64,000 nucleotides of DNA, from positions 1 to 64,000 of the forward strand of contig CAUZLF010000259.1 of NCBI GenBank assembly GCA_963580285.1, written 5' to 3'. Positions within the stretch are counted from its first letter, which is position 1. Each line of letters starts with the position of its first letter. Shown piece after piece: positions 41,835-52,829 of this stretch. The DNA comes from Lucinisca nassula. Lineage: Eukaryota; Mollusca; Bivalvia; Lucinida; Lucinidae. Below the pieces are notes generated by a model. That model ran no database searches, was not told where the DNA came from, and saw nothing but the letters and a program-made list of their open reading frames with translations. The position numbers and the translations under genes are program-made.

Positions 41835-42048
41835 TTAACCCTTTTTGTACCAAATGGAATCTTCCACCTTATATATAGCAGGAGTCCATTTCTAAATTTA
41901 GGGGTGTCAGGTTGTGTTTTCAGAAAATGGCTTAACGTTTTGCAAACAGTGTAGGCCCTGATCAGACGCCGTGTTCTGCGCATCTGATCTGGGCCTGCAC
42001 TGTTTGCCAGGGTACCCGTTGTGGGGTTTGCGGTACAAAATGGGTTAA
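41835..42048. mobile_element. Hairpin MITE family H2 (copy 7, inverted, complete)
   Basis: TTAA-CCCTTTTTGTACCAAATGG to GCGGTACAAAATGGG-TTAA. Palindrome GTGTAGGCCCTGATCAGACG, loop CCGTGTTCTGCGC. Confidence 0.87.
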
Positions 42049-42156
42049 TAAATACATCTTTTGGAGATACTTTACACTTGAACAAATTTTGAAGGAGGTA
42101 AAAGATCCGACACCAAATAAAGCAATGCAATTATGAGCAGCAAGTAACTCGGTGAA

Positions 42157-42461
42157 TGTGTGTGTGTGTGTTTGAGTTTTACGTCCCACCAACAGCTAAG
42201 GTCATATGGACAGAGCCTGGGTTTAAAGACTCATCCAAATTGGGATCTAACCCATGACCCCTGGTTTATGAGGCGAGAAGCATAACCACTACACCAAGGA
42301 GTGAGTGAGTTTTAGTTTTATGTCCCACCAACAGCTAAGGTCATACGGAGACGGGACCTCGGTTTAAAGACTCATCCGAAAGTCTGGAGAAGCCCGGGAT
42401 TGATCCTGCGATCTCTGGTTTACAAGGCGAGTAGCGCAACCACTGCACCACGGAGGTTTCT
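42157..42461 (-). mobile_element. SINE-B dimer within one target duplication
   Basis: Two SINE-B units in the same orientation (42157-42300 and 42301-42461) lie between AAGTAACTCGGTGAA (42142-42156) and AAGTAACACGGTGAA (42462-42476). The left unit is more diverged and ends in (GT)n. No separate duplication is visible at the internal junction. Confidence 0.88.
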
Positions 42462-42681
42462 AAGTAACACGGTGAAGTTAAGCAGATAATATATTGCATA
42501 GCCATGGTAACATATAGGACTACTTTTGCATAGGCATATAAAATGACAAATGGATGTATCGTTCCAGATAAGGCGCCACAGAATGCAAAAAAAAAAAAGG
42601 AATTTTGTAAATATCTCAACTTGACACTCCTAAATTTCAAAATGGAACCTACCATACACAGTATAGAAATTTTATTCCGCT

Positions 42682-42893
42682 AAACCCTTGTTCTGCTGAG
42701 CCCGGATATGCCTAAGTGTCTTTCAAACAATGTAGATCCAGATCAGAAGCCATCTGATCAGGATCTTCATTGTTTGCCATTCAGTTTATGAATTTGTTGG
42801 TGTAATGATTTGCATCAAGAAATCTGATTGGTTGATTATCTGTGGTGGGTGTATCATATTAAAATATTCAGCAGGACAAGCCTTAGGGTTAAG
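42682..42893. mobile_element. Hairpin MITE family H1 (copy 11)
   Basis: CTAA-ACCCTTGTTCTGCTG to CAGCAGGACAAGCCTTAGGG-TTAA. Palindrome centre reduced. A short H6 fragment (GGAGACAATTCGCATGAAATG) follows at about 42899-42935. Confidence 0.75.
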
Positions 42894-42962
42894 GTTTTTG
42901 GAGACAATTCGCATGAAATGTCAAAATCTGTTTTCGTGTCAAATATGTTCTATAAAAGGGTT

Positions 42963-43277
42963 ATGGATATGTTTGCTTTGTTTGAATTTGAGTTTAACGG
43001 CCCTTTCAACACTATTTAGGATATTTTTGTGCTGGTCAGTTTACCTATCCACATCTTCCTGGGCAGGAATACATAAGCGGTTAACGAGACCAGTGCGCAT
43101 TCTTTCGCCAGAAACTGACAACTGCCCTTCTTGAATCAGCGGAAGGGAGAGAATGCCCGTAGAAAAGCTTTCATGATCAATCTTCATAAAAGAATGTTGA
43201 CGACCCCGGCAGGTATCGAACCCCAAATCCTGATCACCAGTCAGACGCGTATCCGACTGAGCTACCGAGGCGGGCCG
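42963..43277 (-). mobile_element. SINE-C, full length, tRNA-derived
   Basis: On the minus strand: head CGGCCCGCCTCGGTAGCTCA..GGGGTTCGATACCTGCCGGG (tRNA-like A and B boxes), body with the GATCAGCGGAAGGGAGAGAA complement, tail GTTGAAAGGGCCGTTAAACTC.AATTCAAAC. The minus-strand and plus-strand frames of 60-110 codons are not genes. Confidence 0.88.
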
Positions 43278-43486
43278 TTATTCTTGGACACAAGGAATAC
43301 ACCATTGAACTAAGAAGTGTTTTTCTGGGTCAGACTAGCTAGTTTCAGCCAAATAGACCTCAACAGCGAGTGACCCTCAGATATTTTCAAAATATAAACA
43401 AGGGCAGACACGCCAGACACTTTTTACGGCCGCCAAACATCCCATCAAAACCTGTTTAGTGAAAAATATAATCAATTTGTCATCTG

Positions 43487-43699
43487 TTTATCCTTATCTT
43501 GCTGAATATTTTAATTAGCCACACCCATTTCTCAATATCAGCCAATCAGATTACATGATATAATGTTTTCTTTCAAATTCGCAAACTGAATGACAAACAG
43601 TGTAGATCCTGATCAGATGGCTTCTTCAGAAGCCATCTGATCTGGATCTACACTGTTTGCAAAGGTAGGAATTGTCATGAACAGCAGGATAAGGGTTAA
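43487..43699. mobile_element. Hairpin MITE family H1 (copy 12)
   Basis: GTTTA-TCCTTATCTTGCTGAAT to CAGCAGGATAAGGG-TTAA. Palindrome TGTAGATCCTGATCAGATGG, loop CTTCTTCAGAAG, near perfect. Confidence 0.85.
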
Positions 43700-43937
43700 C
43701 TGCAACCCCTATTTTGATTTCATTTATTTCTTTTTTCCTATATCAAAAGGAGAAAAAAGTACACTTCAGAAACACAGGGGTGAAAGGGCTAAATTTATCT
43801 TATAGGCACCCTACATGATGCAAGTGTTCAGGTACAAAAGACTCGAGTGTAAATAAAAACCAAATAAAACTCTATCAAAAGCCCTTGACAGAAGATAATT
43901 CAACTTTATAAAATTACAAGGTCAGAGATAACACCGT
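43700..43937. other. No feature recognised
   Basis: Unassigned AT-rich DNA. Confidence 0.3.
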
Positions 43938-44097
43938 ACCCTTAAGACACCGAGAAAAACTGCATCTGAAAATGTCTTCTGCTTATGTTCAAACTTTTTA
44001 AAAATATTTTTGCATATAGGCAAACAATGTGGACCCAGATCAGACTGCTCCTCTGATCTGGGTCCACACTGAGTCGTGATTGACATTTTATGGGCTA
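43938..44097. mobile_element. Hairpin MITE family H3 (copy 9, internally deleted)
   Basis: ACCCTTAAGACACCGAGAAAA to TCGTGATTGACATTTTATGGG. Palindrome with a minimal loop (CAGACTGCTCCTCTGATCTG). Confidence 0.75.
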
Positions 44098-44290
44098 ATC
44101 TATATATGCCTAACTTTCCATAAAAGGAAATTGGCAGTGTAGACTCTGGTCAGCTGCCACATTTTGCAAGTACAACAATATTTGTTCAACTGACAACAAA
44201 TGACATTATTAAACCAGACAGCCTTTTAAATTGGTAATGAGCTCTAGAATATGAGGTAATTCTCTATAATTACACCACAAAGTGTATGTA

Positions 44291-44451
44291 GAAGCCTCCT
44301 TGGTGTAGTAGTTATGCCACTCACCTTGTAAACCAGGGGTCGCAGGTCAATCCTGGGCTTCTCCAGACTTTTGGATGAGTCTTTAAACCGAGGTCCCGTC
44401 TCCATATGACCTTAGCTGTTGGTGAGACATAAAACTCAAATACTCGTGACT
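44291..44451 (+). mobile_element. SINE-B, 15-bp target duplication
   Basis: Head GAAGCCTCCTTGGTGTAGTA, B-box region GGTCAATCCTGG, tail ACATAAAACTCAAATACTCG. Flanked by CACAAAGTGTATGTA (44276-44290) and CACAAAGTGTTATGTA (44452-44467). Confidence 0.92.
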
Positions 44452-44516
44452 CACAAAGTGTTATGTAAACAAAGCAGCAATTGGGTAGATTTATTCAGAA
44501 GTTCCGAGGATATCAT

Positions 44517-44898
44517 TAAGGCTGACACGATTAATTGTATAATCGATTAATCGATCGATTAATTCCACAAAACGACTATCATTTCTGATTTGCTTTTAAT
44601 CGATTACTTGATAGGTATAATTTACTACCCAAACATATGCCTAGAATAGCTGGATGAGTGGCAAACTGTGCAGACCCTGATGAGATTCCGCATTATGCGG
44701 CGTCTCATCTGGGTCTACACTGTTTGCTCAGGCTTGTCTGTTCAAATATACATGTGGTAAAGTGCAACATGTGGTAAGAGTCATGCTCAGACAGCAAGCC
44801 AGACAGGTAAAATTATGACAAAAACCGTAGCGATTACTAATAGATTATCGATAGCAATGGCAGTACTGATAATCGATTATCTTTTCAGCCCCGATTAG
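44517..44898. mobile_element. Hairpin MITE family H5 (copy 2, inverted)
   Basis: TAAGGCTGACACGATTAAT to GCCCCGATTAGCCAGCCC. Palindrome AGACCCTGATGAGATTCCGC / GCGTCTCATCTGGGTCTAC. Confidence 0.85.
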
Positions 44899-45109
44899 CC
44901 AGCCCAAGGATATCATATGGGTAAGTATGGCATGACAAAGCTCTGCCCAGAAAGTACCCAGACCTGTAACCGAGTTTGATTCCCATCATCAACAAAATTC
45001 TGTCTATCAGTAGCCTGGCTTCCCTGCTATGAGCAAAGATAAAATACTCCTTGATTAGTTTTCTGCACACATTCCCTTGCTCAGCAGAACAGCCAAATTT
45101 GGCAATTTT

Positions 45110-45442
45110 GTTTGATTTGAAGTTTAACGTCCCCGTCAACACTGTATACCCGTAGGCAAGTAGCTCATCATGTCTAATGTGCTCTTGCGGTAGGTCATTT
45201 TGAAGACATTGCTTCCAATTTTGTGGGACTTTTACCCGACATTGAGATGAAATGACATCTCAAGCCCTGTCACCCAATGAAATCAATAGGGTCATAAGCA
45301 TGGACGGTCCGACTCGCACCACTTTGCCTTAGATCCTCTAAGCAGTTACCAGTACTTGTGTGCGGTCAGTTTTAGCACAGAGCCTCTGCTTGGAAGCATC
45401 ATGCAGCCCATCTATTTCTTCAAGCCCCAATGGGCAGGGGCC
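45110..45442 (-). mobile_element. SINE-A with a 43-bp internal insertion
   Basis: TTTTGTTTGATTTGAAGTTTAAC at the left, head CCCCAATGGGCAGGGGCC at the right. Between ACACTGTA and TAGGTCATTTTG an extra ~43 bp (ACCCGTAGGCAAGTAGCTCA...) is present that other copies lack. Confidence 0.85.
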
Positions 45443-45778
45443 GTAGCAATAAATGAAAGATTTTTTGTAAAAATAAGACATTTTATAGTGACTCAATTTT
45501 CAGTTGGACAGGAAGCCAGCCTAGCCTTTAGATGGAAGAGTCCATCATTTAAAGTACATCATGGCATCAAATAAACAACTCCAGGGATCTACATTGTAAC
45601 TGAACAAAGGCTTTTGTGTATGTAATACTACTAATTAATTGATATAAAATTCATCTCCCAAAATGTCAGAGCTGAATCATCAGCAATGCTAAATTATATA
45701 TTTTGCAAAATCGACATTCATGGCTCCAGATAAGATGGAATAACGAGGGTACTTTTGGAATTTTTTTCTTACCACCAT
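45443..45778. other. No gene recognised
   Basis: Unassigned DNA. The 72-codon frame from 45356 mostly reads through the SINE head. Confidence 0.3.
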
Positions 45779-46860
45779 TAAACCACATGTTGTGGGTACT
45801 TGTTAGAATTGCCTCAATGAGGCAATTCTAACAAGTACCCCCAACGTATGTTTTTAACAAGAATTAAAAAAAATTATCTACAGATATTGGAGATTAACAA
45901 GGTTAATTTTGGGATAAATTTTTTGGATAAATGTTCTTATCTCTCCATAAAACCATATGTTGTGGGTACTTGTTAGAAATGCCTCGATGTACTTGTAAAG
46001 TACCCACAACATATGTTTCCAACAAGAAATAAAGAAAATTATCTCCAGAAGGATAATTTTGGGATAGTTTTTCTTATCTCTCCATTAAATCATGTTGTGG
46101 GTACTTCTTAAGTACTCACAACGTATGTTTCTTACAAGAAATAAAAGAAAATTATATATATGGAATAATGAGGATAATTTTGGGATAATTTTTCTTATCT
46201 CTCCATTAAACCATATGCTGTGGGTACTTGTTAGAATTTCTTCCATGTACTTGTAAAGTACCCACAACATATGTTTCCAACAAGAGATAATGAAAATTAT
46301 CTCCAGATAAGGTGGAATAACGAGGATAATTTTGGGATAGTTTTTCTTATCTCTCCATTAAATCCTGTTGTGGGTACCTCTTAAATACCCACAACATATT
46401 TTTTCTAACAAGAAAAAAAGAAAATTATCTCCAGACAAGGGGGAATAACGAGGGTAATTTGGGGATAATTTTTCTTTCCTCTCCATTAAACCATATTGTG
46501 GGTACTTCTTAAGTACCCACAACATATGTTTCTTACAAGAAATAAAAGAAAACTATCTCCAGATAAGATGGAATAACGAGGATAATTTTGGGATAATGTT
46601 TCTTATCTCTCCATTAAACCATATGTTGTGGGTACTTGTTAGAATTGCCTCAATGAGGCAATTCTAACAAGTACCCACAAGATATGTTTCTAACAAGATA
46701 TCTCCAGGTAAGGAAGAATAACAAAGATATTTTGTGTTAATTTTTCTTATCTCCCCATTAAACCATGTTGTGTATACCTGTTAGAATTGCCTCAATGAGG
46801 CAATTCTGACAAGTACCCACAACGTAAGTTTCTAACAAGAAATAAAGAAAATAATCCCTT
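45779..46860. repeat. Tandem array of H8 palindrome units
   Basis: About eight units of 120-180 bp. Each has CATATGTTGTGGGTACTTGT / CAAGTACCCACAACATATGT around a loop (AGAATTGCCTCAATGAGGCAATTCT in three units, shortened in the others), then AACAAGAAATAAAGAAAATT, ATCTCCAGATAAGG.GGAATAACGAGG and TAATTTTTCTTATCTCTCC. Arms stay matched even where loops are deleted, which suggests array-wide homogenisation. Confidence 0.85.
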
Positions 46861-46884
46861 AAATATCTTCCGTTCTCATCTGGC

Positions 46885-47052
46885 GGCCCTTCCATGCTTA
46901 TAAACTTTGCTGTTTTCATTGGGCGACAGGGCTTGCAATGTCATTTCATCTCAATGTCGGGTAAAAGTCCCACAAAATTGGAAGCAACGTCTCCAAAATG
47001 ACCTATACAGTGTAGATGGGGACGTTAAACCTCAAATCAAACAAACAAACAT
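46885..47052 (+). mobile_element. SINE-A, 5'-truncated
   Basis: CATGCTTATAAACTTTGCTG to tail TCAAATCAAACAAACAAAC. Confidence 0.82.
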
Positions 47053-47453
47053 CCTTACATGTATCTGGCACTATTGAGCAGCATAAAAATAAAACGTGAC
47101 TGCCGGCATTCATGCGCACTGTTAGCATGACGATTTCTATGGCCCTCATCCATGCACACAGTGAGTGTTAGCATGACGATTTCTATGGCCCTCTGTCTTT
47201 TCATAGTTAGTATGGATGCCTTCAATAAAAATGAATATCACAAAGGCTGCTCAATTATTTCACATTTTGAAGGGTTTATTCCAGAGTTATGGCCCTTTGA
47301 AAATATTGATGAAATCTTGTCACCAAATTATCTCCAAAACCATTTAAGGTAGAGCCTTGAAAACCTGGTGAATAGATTGGTAGTGATGAGTAGATGTAGA
47401 TGGCCTGATTGACTGAAATACTTTTATTTGCAACATTGTCATACAGATCTTAA
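47053..47453. other. Short duplicated segment, otherwise unassigned
   Basis: GTTAGCATGACGATTTCTATGGCCCTC occurs at about 47121-47148 and 47167-47193. CCAGAGTTATGGCCCTTTGAAA at 47281 resembles the tandem core at the right edge of the window. The 66-codon frame here is not supported. Confidence 0.4.
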
Positions 47454-47636
47454 ACTAGAGCTATCACTAAAGGTGATGAATACCCCCACAAAAACTGCCT
47501 TGATAGTACATCAGCGCCATTTTGCAATTTTTTCACTTGAAAGGGGCCATAACTATGTCGAAAATTGACGAAAAGTTGTGGAAATCGAACTTGACCTGTA
47601 TTTTATGATGTTACATCAGTGTACCAAAAATTATAA

Positions 47637-49156
47637 CAAAAGGGCCATGATGGCCCTGGATCGCTCACCTGATCCATAGTGTAACAAGTGGGCCCCAGAG
47701 AGGGCCATTATTGGCCCCAGGGCTTTAATGTGCATAATGTTGAGGGAGGTCTTAAAGGTGAAGCTTCGATCATACCAAACATCAACAAAGGCTATAATTT
47801 GAACAATCAAAGGTCCACTAGATGAAGCTACACATCAAATATCAAAGACCTGGGCTTAGCGGTTTCAGAGAAGAAGATTTTTAAAGATTTTAATTGCCTA
47901 TATAAGCCTATGTAAAACCAAAGGGCCCCGGGACGGGGGCATTTTTTGCCCCAGCACTATAATTTGAACAATCATGGTAGGGGTCCACTAGATGAAGCTC
48001 CATACCAAATATCAAAGTCCTGGGCCTTGTGGTTTCAGAGAAGAAGATTTTTAAAGATTTTCCCTATATAAGCCTATGTAAAACCAAAGGGTCCCGGGGC
48101 GGGGGCATTTTTGGCCCTAGCACTATAATTTGAACAATCTTGGTAGGGGTCCACTAGATGAAGCTTCATACCAAATATCAAAGACCTGGGCCTTGTGGTT
48201 TCAGAGAAGAAGATTTTTAAAGATTTTCCCTATATAAGCCCATGTAAAACCAAAGGGCCCCGTGGCGGGGGCATTTTTTGTCCCAGCACTATAATTTGAA
48301 CAATTTTGGTAGAGGTCCACCAGATGAAGCTTCATACCAAATATCAAAGTCCTGGGCCTTGTGGTTTCAGAGAAGAAGATTTTTAAAGATTTTCCCTATA
48401 TAAGCCTATGTAAAACCAAAGGGCCCCGGGGCGGGGGCATTTTTGGCCCCAGCACTATAATTTGAACAATCTTGGTAGGGGTCCACTAGATGAAGCTTCA
48501 TACCAAATATCAAAGACCTGGGCCTTGTGGTTTCAGAGAAGAAGATTTTTAAAGATTTTCCCTATATAAGCCCATGTAAAACCAAAGGGCCCCGTGGCGG
48601 GGGCATTTTTTGTCCCAGCACTAAAATTTGAACAATCTTGGTAGGGGTCCACTAGATGAAGCTTCATACCAAATATCAAAGTCCTGGGCCTTGTGGTTTC
48701 AGAGAAGAAGATTTTTAAAGATTTTCCCTATATAAGCCTATGTAAAACCAAAGGGCCCCGAGGCGGGGGCATTTTTGGCCCCAGCACTATAATTTGAACA
48801 ATCTTGGTAGGGGTCCACTTGATGAAGCTTCATACCAAATATCAAAGACCTGGGCCTTGTGGTTTCAGAGAAGAAGATTTTTTAAGTTTTTGGTGAAAAA
48901 AATCTATTTTTGGCTCCTGTGACCTAGATGTGCAACCGACCGGAACCATTTGAACAACTTTGAAAGGGGACCACCTAAGGATCATTCCTTTGAAGTTTGG
49001 TCAAAATCCGATCAGTGGTTTAGGAGGAGATGTCGTTTAAAGAAATTGTTTACGGACGCACGGACGCACGCACGGAAGGACGCACGCACGCACGATGGAC
49101 GACGGACAAAAAGTGATCCCAAAAGCTCACCTCGTCACTACGTGACGGTGAGCTAA
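47637..49156 (+). mobile_element. Tandem-core element, CAAAAGGGCC family, nested
   Basis: Left end CAAAAGGGCCATGATGGCCC..ATCGCTCACCTGATC. Seven units of ~168 bp at about 47760-48890 (GATGAAGCTTCATACCAAAT, GGGCCTTGTGGTTTCAGAGA, TATATAAGCCTATGTAAAAC). ACGC/ACGG steps at 49053-49110, stem-loop GCTCACCTCGTCACTACGTGACGGTGAGC, then TAAAAA. The right end is nearly identical to that of 1225-4086, so the two are one family. Confidence 0.87.
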
Positions 49157-49206
49157 AAATCGGTGAAGCGGTTTTTGAGTTATCGTCTGGAAACCAAGTC
49201 AAAAGA

Positions 49207-49275
49207 CCGACCGACCGACCGACCGACCGACCGACCGACCGACAGACAGACAGACCGACCGACCGACCGACAAGC
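49207..49275 (+). repeat. (GACC)n/(GACA)n microsatellite
   Basis: About 69 bp of GACC with a short GACA block. It occupies the position of the tetranucleotide tract next to the terminal stem-loop in these elements. Confidence 0.92.
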
Positions 49276-49317
49276 TCACTCCTATATACCCCCCCAAATT
49301 TCATTTGTGGGGGTATA

Positions 49318-49598
49318 ATGATTTGATTGATTGAGGTAACCCTGTATGGGTCATTTTGGAGATGTTGCTTCCAATTTTGTGACTTTTATCAGACATTGAG
49401 ATGAAATGACATCTCAAGCCCTGTCGTCCAATGAAACCAATAGGGTTTATAAGTATGGACGGTCCAAATCATACCGCTCTGCTTGGGCAAGCATAGATCC
49501 TCTTAAACGGTTTACCAGTACTTGTGTGCAGTCATTTCAGCTCTGCCTGGAAGCATCATGCAGACCATCTATTTCTTCAAGCCCCGATGGGCGGGTTT
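49318..49598 (-). mobile_element. SINE-A
   Basis: TGATTTGATTGATTGAGG to CCCCGATGGGCGGG; part of the tail-side block is deleted (GAGGTAACCCTGTATGGG). Confidence 0.82.
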
Positions 49599-49671
49599 AG
49601 AGCCATGAACATCATTTACCCTAAATATTAGGACACTTCAACTCCTTACAATACATGTTCTAAAATTTGAA

Positions 49672-50106
<435 letters not shown>

Positions 50107-50129
50107 TCTAAAATTTGAACAAGTATGAT

Positions 50130-50260
50130 TTTTAATAACTACCTGAACAGAGGCAAGCCGTGTAGACCCTGAGATGCCACAGAATGTGGCATCTCATCTG
50201 GGTTTACACTGTTTGTTCGGGCATAGCTGACCAAATAAATATGGTAAATACGGCAACATG
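50130..50260. mobile_element. Hairpin element with shared core (H5-like, partial)
   Basis: GTGTAGACCCTGAGATGCCACAGAATGTGGCATCTCATCTGGG.. with flanks AACTACCTGAACAGAGGCA and GTTCGGGCATAGCTGACC. The part CCCTAAATATTAGGACACTTCA at 49619 (also 40677) probably belongs to the same family and was split by SINE-D. Confidence 0.6.
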
Positions 50261-50459
50261 CGTATCCTAATATGTCAGATGGCTAAATTATTCATAAGAA
50301 TGACAAATGAGGCATATTGTAGCAGACAGTACACAGAATATCAATATGTCTTAACTGTTAAAACTTTTGTTGTATGAAAATGCATATATAAATGCGTCTT
50401 TTCATGAACGAATGTGGAAGAAACTGCGATTTAAAACGAGTAACACAAACACAGTTCTT

Positions 50460-50640
50460 CCAGAATGGGCAACTTAGAATCATTAAGCTGCCTATTTTGG
50501 GGCATTGGCAAACAGTGTAGACCAAGATCAGATGCTGCAGAATGTGGCACCTGATCTGGGTCTACACTGTTTGCTGGAAGAACATACATTTTTGTAAAAT
50601 TTACCACAAACGAAAACAAACCTGACACTACTATCAAGAT
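50460..50640. mobile_element. Hairpin element with shared core (variant)
   Basis: GTGTAGACCAAGATCAGATGCTGCAGAATGTGGCACCTGATCTGG with right side AAACAAACCTGACACTACTA, related to H2. Confidence 0.6.
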
Positions 50641-50654
50641 GCCAGCTTTGGTAC

Positions 50655-50765
50655 CTCAGTCCGATGTGTGTCTGACTGGTGATCAGGATGCAGGTTGAAT
50701 ACCTGCCGGGATTGGCAACATTCTTTCGTGGAGATTGATCATGAAATCTTTTCTACGGACAAAAA
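50655..50765 (+). mobile_element. SINE-C, head fragment
   Basis: CTCAGTCCGATGTGTGTCTG, GGTTGAATACCTGCCGGG and GGAGATTGATCATGAAATCTTTTC match the head side of SINE-C; the rest is missing. A fragment of the 13184 family follows (50815-50860). Confidence 0.75.
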
Positions 50766-51000
50766 AGCTAATGTTATTCTATCTTCGTGGTTTCTGCACA
50801 AATGGTTTTTGGTCAGCGACCACCTTTGGGACTTTTCAAAAGTGGTCTTTAATGGTCTTCGATGGAGTTTAGAAAAGTGTTCATTACATGGACAAACTTG
50901 TTGACATGGAATGGTGCATACATGACGGCTGATTGATAGGCTGTGAGCCTCATAATGAAGGATTTGAATTTTATCGGACATAATTATTGTAATATTTTTA

Positions 51001-51393
51001 GGGCTGGCTAATCGGAGCTGAAAAGATAATCGATTATCAGTCCTGTCATTACGATCGATAATCGATCAGTAATAGCTATGGTTTTTGTCATTATTTTACC
51101 TGTCTGGCTTTCTGTCTGAGCATGACTCTTACCATATGTTGCACTTTACCATACATATGTATACTTGAACAGACAGGCCTGAGCAAACAGTGTAGACCCA
51201 GATGAGACGCCGCATAATGCGGCGTCTCATCAGGGTCTACACTGTTTGCCACTCATCCAGCTAGTTTATGCATAACTTTGGATAGTAAATTGTACCTATC
51301 AAGTAATCAATTAAAAGCAAATCAGAAATGATAATTTTTTTTGTGGAGTTTATCGATCGATTAATCCATTATACGATTAATCGTGTCAGCCTT
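51001..51393. mobile_element. Hairpin MITE family H5 (copy 3, near consensus)
   Basis: GGGCTGGCTAATCGGAGCTG to CGTGTCAGCCTTA. Palindrome GTGTAGACCCAGATGAGACG with loop CCGCATAATGCGG is perfect over more than 20 bp per arm. Confidence 0.87.
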
Positions 51394-51419
51394 AATTATT
51401 TTTCACTATAACCCCCTTC

Positions 51420-51973
51420 AGTATCTATACACTTTGGCCAGGTGTTTAAGGGCCTCAATGCCACATACTTTTATAGAACTCCTTTTCTTGGCTGTTCAGA
51501 GAGAGTCATATACTACATAATATATGAAATCATTATCGGACTGAAAGTGGGTGCCTGAAATAGCCGTTTTCAGTTTTGGGAATAGACTAAATAAAAAGCT
51601 GAAATAGATGAAATACAAAGCTAAAAGGAAAGTCTGATGGAGCAAGATCAGGTGAATAAGGCAGATGCTCAATCAATTTAAAGCCACAATGGTGAATGGC
51701 AGCCGTAGCAATGACAGACTTGTGAACAGGAGCATTGTCCTAATGGAACAACACACCTTTAGTGAGCTTTCTGCGGCGCTTAAGTTTAATATTTTCCCGT
51801 AACTGTGTAAGAAGTGCTACCATATCATTATGATTATCCTTAGGTGTTAAACTTTTTTTATGCAAATAGTGGATCACTGCTGCTTTCGCCAATTTTGTCC
51901 ATTTTGTGAAAACTGCTTGTCTTGCTACCTCGTTGATATAAACTGACCAAATGAAACCAGTCCTTGGGTACAA
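51420..51973 (-). pseudogene. Second mariner transposase remnant
   Basis: A minus-strand frame contains WTKLAKAAVIHYLHKKSLTP, ALLTQLRENIKLKRRRKLTK and GVLFH, then TAG at 51742-51740 where the family has Gln. The same frame goes on with DNAPVHKSVIATAAIH and LPYSPDLAPSDF, i.e. the second and third catalytic Asp with DD34D spacing. A further frameshift leads to LFPKLKTAISGTHFQSD and a degraded C-terminus. The N-terminal DNA-binding part was not found and no inverted repeats were found. Sequence blocks differ from the 21295-22361 mariner, so it is another subfamily. Inactive. Confidence 0.88.
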
Positions 51974-51975
51974 GG

Positions 51976-52146
51976 CCCTATTAGTCAGAGAATAGTAGGA
52001 TCTTCAAAAGGAGGCTCACAACATACCAATCAGCCTTCATAGCAGTCAAGTCTGACTCAACCATAAAGTCTTTGGTTAATTAAGCAAACCCACTACATGT
52101 ATTGAACAGCCTAAATTTATTAACAATATGTTCCAAGTTTCCATAA
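51976..52146. other. No feature recognised
   Basis: May include decayed upstream parts of the mariner remnant. Confidence 0.3.
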
Positions 52147-52370
52147 CCCTTAAAATTGCCAATTATGAAATTTGCAGACGTCATTTTCAAATATTCTTCT
52201 CCTGTTTTTCAGAGAAAAAAAAAAAACTTTACATAACACAACAATTGTCTGCCCAGCTGAAGATTTGTATGTAATGTCAAGCCTTATTTTCCTGATAAAT
52301 AGTTTATAAAATTATAAAATTGCATTGTCATCTGCTCTAGAAATTTGCCTGGTGCTTTAGGGGGATGAAA
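52147..52370. mobile_element. Family H7 hairpin element
   Basis: CCTTAAAATTGCCAATTATG, GCAGACGTCATTTTCAAATA, palindrome around CAATTGTCTGCCCAGCTGAA..GTAATGTCAAGCCTTATTTT, right CATCTGCTCTAGAAATTTGC. Confidence 0.68.
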
Positions 52371-52429
52371 TACAAACAAAAACACTGGGATGATGAGGAA
52401 ACCAGTAAGAGCTTATGCCAGGCAGGGAA

Positions 52430-52650
52430 CCGTAATGATCCTGAGTATTGGGACAGATAGGCCTGAGCAAACGTATAGACCCAGATCAGACTGCTCCTTC
52501 AGGAGCAGTCTGATCTGGGTCTGCACTGGTTGCCATTCTGTTTTCACCTTTAGGAGTTGTTGCTGACTCAAGGAACAAATTTGTTAAAATTTTAGGAGAC
52601 TTACAGCAAGACCTCAAGGTGTCCGATTTTTTTAGGATTTTTACGGTAGC
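52430..52650. mobile_element. Hairpin MITE family H4 (copy 6, complete)
   Basis: CCGTAATGATCCTGAGTATTGG to TTTTTAGGATTTTTACGGTA. Palindrome TAGACCCAGATCAGACTGCTC / GAGCAGTCTGATCTGGGTCTG. Confidence 0.85.
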
Positions 52651-52829
52651 TCACCTGCTCCCAAAACATCAGTTAAAATCATGCTGACAGACACAGCCAC
52701 ATCAGAGCAACTGCAAGTCCTTTCCTGTACAGCTTTTGTCATACATGTCAAAGGTTGCCTATTTTATCAGGAGCTGTCATCAGACAGCATAGCTAACCTA
52801 TAGATGTGTCACTGAGATCAAGGGAATGT

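Larger units (their letters stand above)
47454..49318 (+). mobile_element. CTAGAGC-type element with nested tandem-core element
   Basis: Left part 47454-47636: ACTAGAGCTATCACTAAAGG, GATGAATACCCCCACAAAA. Right part 49157-49318: a (GACC)n microsatellite at 49207-49275 and the stem-loop ATATACCCCCCCAAATTT / AATTTCATTTGTGGGGGTAT. The left-end word ATACCCCCAC matches one stem arm. Interrupted by 47637-49156. Confidence 0.78.

Noticed and set aside
43195..43277. tRNA gene on the minus strand
   Set aside because: Same reasoning: the head of SINE-C, with body and tail attached and truncated copies elsewhere.
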